A stretch of 23,044 nucleotides of DNA, from the NCBI GenBank assembly GCA_964631175.1, contig CAZVWH010000040.1, positions 1 to 23,044 of the forward strand, read 5' to 3'. Below, piece after piece: positions 1 to 6,981 of this stretch (positions within the stretch are counted from its first letter, which is position 1; every line of letters begins with the position of its first letter). The position numbers were made by a program, and so were the translations under genes. Under the pieces are notes generated by a model. The model ran no database searches, was not told the DNA's origin, and saw only the letters and a list, made by a program, of their open reading frames with translations. Source of the stretch: CAZVWH01 sp964631175. GTDB lineage: Bacteria; Planctomycetota; Phycisphaerae; Sedimentisphaerales; Anaerobacaceae.

Positions 1-233
1 CTACAGAACTGATAAAAATCGGCGCCAAATTGGTATCCGCTGTCGATCACGCAGTTCTTGCCAATTTTTACCCCATCGTCAATTACAACACCTGCACCTA
101 TCGCCACACCTTCCCCGCTCCGGCTCCCCCGTTCTTGCTTTCGCAATCACCGGGATGGCTTACGCCAGAAAGCACGGGGGCCGAGGCGAGTAGCTATCCG
201 GACGTTCTGCCCGACACGCGGCCCTGAATTGGA
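1..233 (-). pseudogene. Remnant of a left-handed beta-helix (hexapeptide) acyltransferase, frame-broken and cut by the window edge
   Basis: Reading the minus strand, three short pieces in three different frames join into one hexapeptide-repeat pattern. The first, about 233-180, gives GPRVGQNVRIA. The second, about 178-115, gives a Gly-rich piece ending NGGAGAG. The third, 119 to the edge, gives VAIGAGVVIDDGVKIGKNC and then VIDSGYQFGADF. The steps of six residues with I/V at the turns are the signature of LpxD/GlmU-like acyltransferases, and the last piece resembles the LpxD stretch before its GADGF motif. A stop lies just before the first piece, and no N-terminal domain is present upstream, where another gene begins. 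Two apparent frameshifts plus the missing start suggest a decayed gene, although indels in the assembly near a contig end would look the same. The exact family cannot be named from this much. Confidence 0.5.
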
Positions 234-328
234 CTAAGACGTAAATGTGAAATGAGATGATCTGACCGCGCTCTGTGAGAATTAGCTTTTGGCAGGCGGG
301 TAATAGTATGCTCATAATGAAGTTCGAT

Positions 329-859
329 CTATTTTATAAGATTTGCGATTTGCTTGAATTGGGGATGTTCGGCGGTTTTTAATAGCTCGAATAAAGCCAT
401 CTCCGTGCAACTGATTTTTACGCCTTCAGCGGCCATTCTGCTGATAGCTATGTTTTTATTTTCCTGCGTTCTCGACGAAACTGCATCGGCAATAACATTC
501 ACATAGTAGCCTTTCCGCAGTAATTCAGACGATGTTTGATAAATGCAGACATGAGCTTCTATACCGCAAAGTAAAACGCCTCGACGATTCAAGGCTCGTA
601 ATTTGGCGTTGAAGGTGTTCTCGCCACAGCAGCTAAAACCGGCCTTATCTATCGGCTCGCTATCAATCAGAAGTTCTGCTATTTCAGGGATTGTCGGACC
701 GAGAGAATCTGGACACTGCTGGCACCATAGGGTTGGAATATCGAGTAGTTTAGCAGCTTTGATGAGGATTTGAATGTTTTTGAAGAGAGCCTGCTTATCA
801 TGCATCAGTTGTGCGAGCTTTCCCTGCACATCGACAACTATCAAGCAGCAGTTTTGCAT
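329..859 (-). CDS. Isochorismatase-family cysteine hydrolase (YcaC/ISOC-like)
   Basis: This is a small soluble protein of the isochorismatase-like fold. The family's catalytic triad is visible: Asp10 in LIVVDVQGK, Lys72 in IDKAGFSC, and the nucleophile Cys105 in GIEAHVCIYQT (numbered from the ATG at 859). The GIEAHVC motif marks the YcaC/ISOC1 branch, whose members hydrolyse amides or similar bonds, mostly with unknown substrates; isochorismate itself is not implied. Length (176 aa) is normal. An in-frame ATG at 868 directly abuts the AAGGGA at 874-869, leaving no spacing, whereas the ATG at 859 sits 9 bases after it, so 859 is the better start. It lies 81 bases downstream of the anti-sigma gene on the same strand and could share its transcript. 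No signal peptide is seen, so it is presumably cytoplasmic. Confidence 0.85.
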   Translation of the reverse strand: MQNCCLIVVDVQGKLAQLMHDKQALFKNIQILIKAAKLLDIPTLWCQQCPDSLGPTIPEIAELLIDSEPIDKAGFSCCGENTFNAKLRALNRRGVLLCGIEAHVCIYQTSSELLRKGYYVNVIADAVSSRTQENKNIAISRMAAEGVKISCTEMALFELLKTAEHPQFKQIANLIK

Positions 860-940
860 TTCGAGCATTCCCTTGATCTCGCTGTCAAAATCTGAAGCAC
901 GAAAAACATTCTAATCGGAGAAATCCGAAATTCAACTTCC

Positions 941-1918
941 TTATTCGCCGCCCACAACAATAATTGTCAGGCTCGCCTCTGGTTTGTGCTCGGACGGCTT
1001 TACCATTTTCTCGGTCGTTTTACTCCCTCCTGTCAAAACCGGCTTAGGTATCTGCCATTGGCTGATCAAACCGACGTTCTTATCATCTATGGCAGTCAGA
1101 ACTCGCCGTGCCGGCATAAGCCCAACCATATTATTCAAAACGGCAAATTCCTTGGCCATCTCAATAGACCTTTGAGGATTATCCTGACTGAGAACTTCAG
1201 CAGCCTGTTCAGCAGTAACCGCATCGACAACTATCGGCCTATTGAACTGTTCGGTATCAACGTATAATGTAGCTGAACCGAAACGCTGCCAGATATGCTG
1301 CAAATCAGCTAATAATAAGTCTAGGTCTTGCCGACTGCAATTGAGTGAATATAGTCTTTTATTTGCCTGATGTGTTATAGTAACACAATCGGAAAGGTCG
1401 TTATCCTCTATTGTCCTATTGACAAAAGCGTCAACTGCGACTAAGGCATCTGCTTTCAACTCAAGTCTGCCACTAAATCTCACGCCATAAGTTTCACTCG
1501 GCACTGGTTGGACCCTTGCCACTGTCGCCATCGGACCTTCGGCGACATTTTCAGGAGCAAGTATCGTATAAATTACCCCCCCTAAAACAGCTATTAAAGC
1601 AATCATAGCAGCAGCAGCCAAAAACCTGCGAACCAACAATTGCCTCATTCCTCTACGCTCTTGAACATAAAAATGCTGCTCAGCCGGTTTCGTGTCCACT
1701 GCCAACGAAGCTTTCACCCGCTCAATTATCTCTCGTGGAGCCTTAAGACGAGGTAAACAGCTAATCAACATTTTAGTCTTCTGTAACTGACGCAGCCGCT
1801 GGGCAATCTGTGAGTTATATGCTATTAGTCGTTCCACCTCGGCCCGCTGAGCGTCTGTCAGCTCTTCGTCAATAAGACTGTTTAGCAATTCATCTATATT
1901 ATGATCTGGCTGGTTCAT
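941..1918 (-). CDS. Membrane anti-sigma factor partner of the adjacent ECF sigma factor
   Basis: The N-terminus (residues 1-60) has the acidic helical pattern of anti-sigma domains, with DELLNSLIDEELTDAQRAEV followed by a short helix of the AYNSQIAQRLRQL type. It lacks the HxxxCxxC zinc motif, so it would be a non-zinc anti-sigma domain. One membrane segment lies at about residues 98-120 (FLAAAAMIALIAVLGGVIYT), preceded by Arg-rich residues. This puts the N-terminus inside the cell and about 200 residues outside. The outer part is not recognised; it holds a Ser/Cys-containing segment and ends in a hydrophobic strand, LTIIVVGG. Its ATG overlaps the TGA of the sigma gene by four bases (ATGA), the usual arrangement for a co-translated sigma/anti-sigma pair. 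Presumably it holds the sigma factor at the membrane until an envelope signal releases it. Confidence 0.75.
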   Translation of the reverse strand: MNQPDHNIDELLNSLIDEELTDAQRAEVERLIAYNSQIAQRLRQLQKTKMLISCLPRLKAPREIIERVKASLAVDTKPAEQHFYVQERRGMRQLLVRRFLAAAAMIALIAVLGGVIYTILAPENVAEGPMATVARVQPVPSETYGVRFSGRLELKADALVAVDAFVNRTIEDNDLSDCVTITHQANKRLYSLNCSRQDLDLLLADLQHIWQRFGSATLYVDTEQFNRPIVVDAVTAEQAAEVLSQDNPQRSIEMAKEFAVLNNMVGLMPARRVLTAIDDKNVGLISQWQIPKPVLTGGSKTTEKMVKPSEHKPEASLTIIVVGGE

Positions 1919-2520
1919 TGTAACATGGCCTCCACAACTTCTCTCAGCCTGCTTCTGGCTCTGCTCAATCTGCTTCTAACTGTGCCCAACTTGATCTGCA
2001 GCACACCTGCGATTTGAGCATAATTCATGCCCTCAATATCCCGCAGGACAATTACCATTCTTTGATCATCGTCCATCTTCATCAATGATCGAACAGCAAT
2101 CTCACACAGCTCTTTATTCTGGGCCACATTCGCCGGGTCAGGTGAGCTGTCATCGCTCAATAAATCCATCAATGCCTGCGCTGCCTTGCCGCTTCCATAG
2201 TCTTCGGAATCCAGGCTCCGCAGCCCTAATCTGGCACTTCTTTGACAATAATTCAAAGTCAGATTTACGGCTATTCTAAAGGCCCATGTATAAAAGCTGC
2301 TTTTGCTCTCGAATTTTGCTATGTTCTGTATTATTTTGACAAATGTATCCTGCGTAAGTTCCGCAGCATCATGTGGATTTGAGCACATTTTCAATATAAC
2401 ATTATAGATGCGATTCTGATATTTAAGTATGAGTCTTTCCATAGCCACAGAATCGCCCTGCCTACACCTCTCAACAAGCATAGCATCTGCAATATCGATC
2501 TGTGCCATTTCAGCATGCAC
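1915..2520 (-). CDS. RNA polymerase ECF (sigma-70 family) sigma factor
   Basis: Region 2 lies at about residues 15-90, with the core-binding stretch ELTQDTFVKIIQNIAKFE and the -10 recognition stretch FYTWAFRIAVNLTLNY. Region 4 lies at about 135-198, with a helix-turn-helix around GMNYAQIAGVLQIKLGTVRSRLSRAR. The 201 aa length and the absence of regions 1 and 3 define the extracytoplasmic-function group. The start is GTG at 2520: AGAGGA stands 6 bases before it, while the next ATG (2508) is too far from that site. A sigma-E-like promoter lies immediately upstream, so the pair is probably autoregulated. The gene overlaps the anti-sigma gene by four bases. It would direct transcription of an envelope or stress regulon, but the actual signal cannot be read from the sequence. 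Confidence 0.93.
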   Translation of the reverse strand: MHAEMAQIDIADAMLVERCRQGDSVAMERLILKYQNRIYNVILKMCSNPHDAAELTQDTFVKIIQNIAKFESKSSFYTWAFRIAVNLTLNYCQRSARLGLRSLDSEDYGSGKAAQALMDLLSDDSSPDPANVAQNKELCEIAVRSLMKMDDDQRMVIVLRDIEGMNYAQIAGVLQIKLGTVRSRLSRARSRLREVVEAMLQ

Positions 2521-2535
2521 GGCTTTTCCTCTTAA

Positions 2536-2563
2536 TTAGACCAATTTCATTGCAAGAAGTTCC
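2536..2563 (-). promoter_or_regulatory. ECF (sigma-E-like) promoter of the sigma/anti-sigma operon
   Basis: On the minus strand GGAACTT (2563-2557) is followed by exactly 16 bases and TCTAA (2540-2536). This matches the published E. coli sigma-E layout GGAACTT-N16-TCTGA almost base for base. The -10 element ends 15 bases before the GTG start, so the leader would be very short but still include the AGAGGA ribosome site. The expected meaning is that the sigma factor transcribes its own gene. Confidence 0.6.
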
Positions 2564-2632
2564 GATAAAAACCGCTTTTACCACTGAGAATCCGTCGCAA
2601 TACTACAGGAAAACCGCCGACAAATAATTTAT

Positions 2633-2690
2633 GATCCCCCAATAAATCCTTCGACCCGGCTCAGGACGGGCTGGGGGGCTAAATATTGTG
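2633..2690. repeat. Palindromic dispersed repeat (CCCCC...GGGGGG with embedded TCCTTCGACC unit)
   Basis: The 287-base gap between the lipoprotein gene and the sigma gene holds GATCCCCC, then TCCTTCGACCCGG, AGGACGGG, and CTGGGGGGCTAAATATT. The same modules recur at 18603-18720 in a different arrangement (CCCCCCAG/CTGGGGGG, GGCTAAA...ATATTTAGCC, then TCCTTCGACCC...GGACAGG). It can fold into a long stem in either strand and sits upstream of the sigma operon. Nothing else was recognised in the gap besides the sigma promoter. Confidence 0.55.
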
Positions 2691-2807
2691 TCTTATGCGG
2701 GATTTTCTACAGGATATAATCGCAGATTAACCCTCTCCGGTCAATACAAATCGTCACGGCAGACAAACATTAAAACATGTTAAATGTTTGGTAGGTTATG
2801 AAAAAAT

Positions 2808-3332
2808 TTAATTTGTGCGTCTTAGGACAACCTCGGCTGAATGTCGTTTGCCGGTTGTGCACAGAAACGTCACATGCAATATACAATCTTCGTTACCAAT
2901 CGGCTCGAAAGGCAAATTGAAATGATAGGCCCTCAAAAAATCCTGCCAGTATTTATTGTTTTGGGCCGCGTCGGTTAAATCAATATCCGGCCAAATGACA
3001 ATTCTTTTTCCCTTCGCCTCAGATGAGCGCTGAATATACTCATATACCTCAAACCGAAATACTCCCGGTGACTTCATTTGACAACCAAATGGATCTAATA
3101 AGCTCACGTAAACACTTATCTCTGACGTTCCCTCAGAACCGGTGGGGCTAATAAATTCGGTTAAAGGCATAATCTCTATTTTTGCCGGAATGTAAGCAGC
3201 ATGGATAGAAACATCTAAATCTACATTAGCCTCAGACGGTGGCTCAGCATCTAACTGAAGCTGCTCACAGCCGGTTTGGATTAAAACAAATACAAACAAA
3301 AATATCTGAAATATTATAGTTATCGCTTTCAT
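2808..3332 (-). CDS. Small predicted lipoprotein of unknown function, downstream of ribBA
   Basis: The first 21 residues form a signal peptide with a hydrophobic core (IIFQIFLFVFVLI) ending in LIQTGC. Cys22 would be the lipidated residue, although Gln at -3 makes the lipobox loose. The mature part (about 150 aa) is a mostly beta-like domain with STG-rich loops and phrases such as SVYVSLLDPFG and ILHVTFLCTTGKRH. I do not recognise the family. It begins only 3 bases after the ribBA stop on the same strand, so the two are very likely co-transcribed. Nothing in the protein suggests a role in riboflavin synthesis, and the link may be only transcriptional. Similar short lipoproteins in planctomycetes are usually annotated as hypothetical. 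Confidence 0.7.
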   Translation of the reverse strand: MKAITIIFQIFLFVFVLIQTGCEQLQLDAEPPSEANVDLDVSIHAAYIPAKIEIMPLTEFISPTGSEGTSEISVYVSLLDPFGCQMKSPGVFRFEVYEYIQRSSEAKGKRIVIWPDIDLTDAAQNNKYWQDFLRAYHFNLPFEPIGNEDCILHVTFLCTTGKRHSAEVVLRRTN

Positions 3333-3335
3333 AAG

Positions 3336-4571
3336 CTATAAATCCTCTTCAAGCATATGGCCGAGATAATATTTTTTCGTTCGTAAATAATCAATGTTGT
3401 ACTTATTCGGCTTCGCCCTTAATGGTATCTGCTCTACAACTTTTATGCCATAAACCTCTAAGCGACTTATCTTCTTGGGATTGTTTGTTAAGATTCGTAT
3501 CTTCCTCAAACCTAAATCGCGGCATATCTGAGCACCTATTCCATAATCCCGCCTATCCGGCATAAAACCGAGCTTTATGTTGGCATCAACTGTATTAAGC
3601 CCCTGCTCCTGCAGTTTATATGCACGGAGCTTGTTGGCAAGGCCGATGCCTCTGCCTTCCTGCCGAAGATAAATCAACGCTCCTTTGCCGGTCTTTTCAA
3701 TCATCTTCATTGAATTTATCAGTTGATAACCACATTCACATCGCTGCGAATGAAACAAATCGCCCGTCATACATTCCGAATGCACCCTCACTAATACCGG
3801 CTCATCATGCTCAATGGGCATATTATTATCATCAAGGTCTCCCACACCGCCCTTGCACAGTGCAAGGTGTGGTTCAGAAGAAGTTATGCTTTCATAGCCG
3901 ATCAGCTTGAATTCACCATAATCGGTAGGTAATTCTACGCACTCAACCCGTTTGATTTGTCTCTCACGCTGTAGCCTATACTCCACAAGCTTGGCAATAG
4001 AAACAATCTTGAGGTCATGCTTCCGGCAGAATTTCAGAAGCTCCGGCACTCGTGCCATGGTGCCATCTTCGTTCATAATTTCACAGATGACACCAGCCGG
4101 CTTTAGGTCTGCCAAACGCATCAAATCAACCGCTCCCTCAGTCTGCCCTGCCCGAACCAATACTCCACCTTTCCGGGCTCGCAGTGGAAATATGTGGCCC
4201 GGCCGATCAAGGTCACTCGGCTTGGCACCATCGGCAACTGCCACCTGAATCGTTCTGGCTCTGTCTGCTACGCTGATACCGGTCGTTATACCTTCAGCAG
4301 CATCGATACTGACAGTGAAAGCAACCTCAAATCTGGCAGTGTTTTCTATGGTCTGAGGGTACAGACCGAGTGAATCACATTTCTCAGGCGCCAGCGGCAT
4401 ACAAATAAGGCCTCGGCCGAACTTTGTCATAAAGTTAATAATCTCCGGCGTCACCTTCTCCGCAGCGCAGGCCAGGTCTCCTTCGTTTTCACGATCCTCA
4501 TCATCGACAAGAACTATCATTTTGCCCTGCCGAAGGTCTTCCAGAATCTCCGGTATTTCACTAAACCCCAT
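3336..4571 (-). CDS. ribBA: Bifunctional 3,4-dihydroxy-2-butanone 4-phosphate synthase / GTP cyclohydrolase II
   Basis: Both entry steps of riboflavin synthesis are in one protein. The N-terminal half (about 1-200) is the butanone-phosphate synthase: it has the metal-binding DDEDRENEGD (residues 23-32), RPGHIFPLRARKGG with its active His, and the closing GVICEIMNEDGTMAR. The C-terminal half (about 207-400) is GTP cyclohydrolase II: zinc ligands Cys267, Cys278 and Cys280 lie in HSECMTGDLFHSQRCECG, followed by the substrate loop RQEGRGIGL and the NNPKKISRLEVYGI signature. A longer loop (LCKGGVGDLDDNNMPIEHDE) replaces the usual short VKGDI turn before the zinc site. An ATG at 4595 also opens the frame, but AAGGGA lies 8 bases before the ATG at 4571 and inside that longer form, so 4571 is preferred (411 aa). 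No FMN riboswitch core was found upstream. The lipoprotein gene follows after 3 bases. Confidence 0.96.
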   Translation of the reverse strand: MGFSEIPEILEDLRQGKMIVLVDDEDRENEGDLACAAEKVTPEIINFMTKFGRGLICMPLAPEKCDSLGLYPQTIENTARFEVAFTVSIDAAEGITTGISVADRARTIQVAVADGAKPSDLDRPGHIFPLRARKGGVLVRAGQTEGAVDLMRLADLKPAGVICEIMNEDGTMARVPELLKFCRKHDLKIVSIAKLVEYRLQRERQIKRVECVELPTDYGEFKLIGYESITSSEPHLALCKGGVGDLDDNNMPIEHDEPVLVRVHSECMTGDLFHSQRCECGYQLINSMKMIEKTGKGALIYLRQEGRGIGLANKLRAYKLQEQGLNTVDANIKLGFMPDRRDYGIGAQICRDLGLRKIRILTNNPKKISRLEVYGIKVVEQIPLRAKPNKYNIDYLRTKKYYLGHMLEEDL

Positions 4572-4615
4572 TAGAAATTTCCCTTTTTGCACCATATTTA
4601 CAAGATTTTCATATG

Positions 4616-4640
4616 CCCCGTTATAGGATTTCTAACGGGG
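4616..4640. repeat. Short hairpin repeat CCCCGTTA/TAACGGGG in front of ribBA
   Basis: There is a perfect 8-base stem (CCCCGTTA, 4616-4623; TAACGGGG, 4633-4640) with a 9-base loop, 45 bases upstream of the ribBA start. It resembles two further hairpins at 20347-20396 and 22767-22802 that share the CCCGT(T/G)A arm. No T-run follows on either strand, so a simple terminator is unlikely. Confidence 0.5.
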
Positions 4641-4659
4641 TAAATTGCACAGCCATATT

Positions 4660-4845
4660 TAATAAAAAATCCTAATATCTAAATTCGAAATCCTAAACAA
4701 ACCTGTCCTGAGCGGAGTCGAAGGATTCAAATGACCTAAATTCAAAATCATAAACGTTTTGAACATTTGAAATTCGAATTTTGATATTATTTAGAATTTA
4801 GGATTTAGTGCTTAGAATTTTGAATTTCAGATTTCTCGTTCGGGT
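4660..4845. repeat. AT-rich dispersed repeat (AAATTC/TCCTAAA words) with embedded CCTGAGCGGAGTCGAAGG
   Basis: This stretch is built from repeated words such as AAATTCGAAATCCTAAA, TTCAAATGACC, GAACATTTGAAATTC, TTTAGAATTTAGGATTT and TTTGAATTTCAGATTT. Left and right halves are roughly inverted around 4765. In the middle, 4702-4723 carries ACCTGTCCTGAGCGGAGTCG, the reverse-oriented form of the TCCTTCGACC unit found elsewhere in the window. Its right end runs into the pgsA reading frame and encodes the last residues of PgsA. Such elements are familiar gap-fillers in environmental planctomycete-like genomes; that association is from memory. Confidence 0.6.
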
Positions 4846-5455
4846 TCTGTTCATACTGTTCAATATAGCGACTTCCGTTACGAATGTAAATAAGGGTTGC
4901 CAAAATAGCGGTTCCCGCCGCGGCCCACCAGAGAGTCCGTAAGAACCATATCCAGCCTGGAACAACGCGGGAAATTTCCGGAGCAATAAGAATCGCCCCG
5001 ACCATTACCAATTGTAAAGTATTAGCAATCTTACCAACCAGTACCGGAGCGACGTAAAGCTGAGCAGTAAGAAAATAAACAATGACGAATCCAAGTATCA
5101 ATAACAGGTCTTTACCGATAATTAAAACCACAACCGTAGGAGGCAATAAGAAATCGTCGCTGACTCTGCCTTGCTGTGACGACAGCAATAGACACGCAGA
5201 TATGATGAGTAATTTGTCCGCGACCGGGTCCAGAAAGGCACCGAGCCTTGTAATCTGTTTTTTCACGCGAGCCAGATAGCCGTCAAGGCCGTCACTGAGC
5301 GCCATAACCAAAAAAATGGCAAATGAAAGATATCGAATCGCATTTCGCATCGGCTCACTCAACATTGGTGAATTTATTTTTAACATAAAAATAACAAAAG
5401 GAACTACCAACAAAATCCTGAGTATCGTCATCCGATTGGCCCAGCTCAATGTCAT
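4805..5455 (-). CDS. pgsA: CDP-diacylglycerol--glycerol-3-phosphate 3-phosphatidyltransferase
   Basis: This membrane enzyme makes phosphatidylglycerophosphate from CDP-diacylglycerol and glycerol-3-phosphate, the first committed step to phosphatidylglycerol. The CDP-alcohol phosphatidyltransferase motif is complete: Asp55, Gly56, Asp58, Gly59, Ala62, Arg63, Gly72, Asp76 and Asp80 in SDGLDGYLAR...GAFLDPVAD. The N-terminal ANRMTILRILLVVPF is typical of PgsA. Several hydrophobic segments follow (about 12-27, 42-55, 82-92, 110-130 and 150-195). The ATG at 5455 has AGGAAGG 5 bases upstream. The last 10 or so residues (EKSEIQNSKH) are encoded by the end of a dispersed repeat and are probably not part of the ancestral protein. 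It stands alone, divergent from the gspF-like gene. Confidence 0.9.
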   Translation of the reverse strand: MTLSWANRMTILRILLVVPFVIFMLKINSPMLSEPMRNAIRYLSFAIFLVMALSDGLDGYLARVKKQITRLGAFLDPVADKLLIISACLLLSSQQGRVSDDFLLPPTVVVLIIGKDLLLILGFVIVYFLTAQLYVAPVLVGKIANTLQLVMVGAILIAPEISRVVPGWIWFLRTLWWAAAGTAILATLIYIRNGSRYIEQYEQNPNEKSEIQNSKH

Positions 5456-5540
5456 AATAACCTTCCTGTAAACACTGCTTTTGTCTTCACGTCCTAAAAG
5501 CCCATGCCCTAAGGGCTAATTATAACAGATATTCATTTCA

Positions 5541-5830
5541 ACTCCATAGCCGATATGCTAAAAACACCCAGGCAAATCTTCAACCGTGTTTCGTTTAGCG
5601 GTCGCGCTACTCGTTTCGTTAAATGCCGCAAGGCATGCTGCGCACGTATTACGTTAAACGCAAGCCTTCTCCGCTGTAGAGGCCTGCCTGCGCGTCCCGC
5701 CTGGCCAGAGTGTACGGCGGGCAGGAGCCGTTTCGGCGAAGGCAGGCTACGAAGGCCGGGCCGTGACGAGCTGCGCAATGGCGCAAGCCATGCTGTGCAC
5801 CGCAACCGTGAAACGAATCCCGCTGGTTGC
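5541..5830. repeat. GC-rich internally repetitive island between pgsA and the gspF-like gene
   Basis: The 461-base gap between the divergent pgsA and gspF-like genes is mainly a GC-rich block quite unlike the AT-rich flanks. It holds recurring words (GTTTCGTTTAGCG, GTTTCGTTAAATG, TTACGTTAAACG; AACCGTG at both ends) and nested palindromes: CCCGCC (5696-5701) pairs with GGCGGG (5716-5721), and GGCCTGCC near 5681 pairs loosely with GGCAGGCT near 5744. A related hairpin (GCCCGCC/GGCGGGC) occurs at 22597-22624. Open frames across it have no protein-like composition. A weak hairpin AGCCC/GGGCT lies near 5498-5516. Confidence 0.55.
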
Positions 5831-5916
5831 TAATTTACTTGCTGCAAATGACTACAACGATACAATCATAAAGAAATTTCTACCTATAAAAACTATCAAT
5901 AAACAAAGAGCCTGGC

Positions 5917-6888
5917 ATGACAAAAAAACTTGCGGTTGCATATTATAACCTTTCAATTATGCTTAACGCCGGCATACCGATGCTCAAGGCACTCGATACC
6001 ACTATGGCGGGCTTAAAAGGAAACCTGAAAAAGGCCTTTTCAGCTTTAGCCAAGGGCGTCTCGGCTGGTGATAGCTTAGCTAAAACAATGAGAAAACATC
6101 CGTGGATATTTGCACCTATAGATGTGATGCTTGTGGAAGTGGCGGAAAAGTCGGGTAATCTGCCAAAATCTTTTAAACAACTGTCACAATGGTACGAATT
6201 CCGCAACAAGCTAAAACATATTATCATCTCCGGATTGATGCTGCCGCTTACAATTATTCTTATTGCTGCTTTCATCATTCCATTGCCCCGTTTGGTTCTG
6301 GGCCAGCTCAGTTTTTTTAAATATTTCTTCCGTGTATCAGGAACTTTAGCCATATTCTGCGTGCCGGCTGTAATAATCGTGGCAATCTTGCGCATAATGC
6401 CGAACAGAGGTATGCTTCGCAGAGTTTTTGACGCCTTCGTACTGAGAGTTCCTGGTTTAGGTCAGGCTGTACGGCAGCTTGGGATTAGCCGATACTGTCG
6501 AACATTCAATTTACTCTACCAGGCGGGTATTCCGATTACTCAATGTGCACAAAAAGCGTCCGAGGCAACAGGCAATTGCTTTATAGCAGACCTGCTCAAA
6601 GGCGGTGCCAAGAGTGCACAGGCCGGAAAGATGGTTTTTGAAGGATTCTCCCGCAAGCTGCCGGCTGACTTTCTTAATCTTTGGCAAGTTGGTGAAGAAA
6701 CCGGTGAATTAGACAAAACCATTCAACGTATTGCTAATAACAGCAGCGAGACTGCCGAGTGGCTGTTCGTGGAGTTTTGCCGGTGGCTGGTGCGGCTGAT
6801 TTATTTTCTTATTTGTGCTTTTTTGGCAATAACAGTCCTAATGATGGCTCTTTCTGTTTACGGTGGAGGTTATGGAACGTTTATGTAA
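5917..6888 (+). CDS. GspF/PilC-like inner-membrane platform protein (type II secretion F domain)
   Basis: Two T2SS-F domains are present. The first (about residues 8-125) holds FAPIDVMLVEVAEKSGNLP, and the second (about 190-310) the matching FLNLWQVGEETGELD. Membrane segments lie at about 101-124, 142-162 and 290-313. GspF/PilC proteins form the inner-membrane platform under the ATPase in type II secretion and type IV pili. At 323 aa this one is shorter than the usual ~400, because the cytoplasmic N-terminal lead is missing and the protein begins almost at the first F domain. No secretin, ATPase, pseudopilin or other assembly gene lies nearby, so it is an orphan here and may serve a system encoded elsewhere. 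The ATG at 5917 has only a weak purine tract (AAAGAG) upstream. The neighbour downstream is pdxJ, with its own promoter. Confidence 0.85.
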   Translation: MTKKLAVAYYNLSIMLNAGIPMLKALDTTMAGLKGNLKKAFSALAKGVSAGDSLAKTMRKHPWIFAPIDVMLVEVAEKSGNLPKSFKQLSQWYEFRNKLKHIIISGLMLPLTIILIAAFIIPLPRLVLGQLSFFKYFFRVSGTLAIFCVPAVIIVAILRIMPNRGMLRRVFDAFVLRVPGLGQAVRQLGISRYCRTFNLLYQAGIPITQCAQKASEATGNCFIADLLKGGAKSAQAGKMVFEGFSRKLPADFLNLWQVGEETGELDKTIQRIANNSSETAEWLFVEFCRWLVRLIYFLICAFLAITVLMMALSVYGGGYGTFM

Positions 6889-6925
6889 AACCGCGGATTA
6901 AATATTAAGAAATCAACCTAATTTA

Positions 6926-6954
6926 TTTACCCATTGCCGACACAATGATATAAT
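6926..6954 (+). promoter_or_regulatory. Sigma-70-type promoter of pdxJ
   Basis: TTTACC (6926-6931), 17 bases, then a perfect TATAAT (6949-6954) lie 27 bases before the pdxJ ATG in the 93-base gap after the gspF-like gene. The site AGGACAGGG just before the ATG would serve as the ribosome site. Confidence 0.5.
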
Positions 6955-6981
6955 CACCCGGTTTTATTAAGGACAGGGTAA

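Noticed and set aside
30..227. Plus-strand open frame of 65 codons at the left edge
   Set aside because: It is the shadow of the minus-strand hexapeptide remnant; the minus reading has the clear protein pattern.
4572..4800. FMN riboswitch upstream of ribBA
   Set aside because: The conserved core words of the RFN element are absent; the stretch is a hairpin and AT-rich dispersed repeat.
5533..5833. Overlapping open frames of about 90 codons on both strands in the GC-rich island
   Set aside because: Arg/Ala/Pro-rich composition from GC-rich repeats, no ribosome site, no family pattern.
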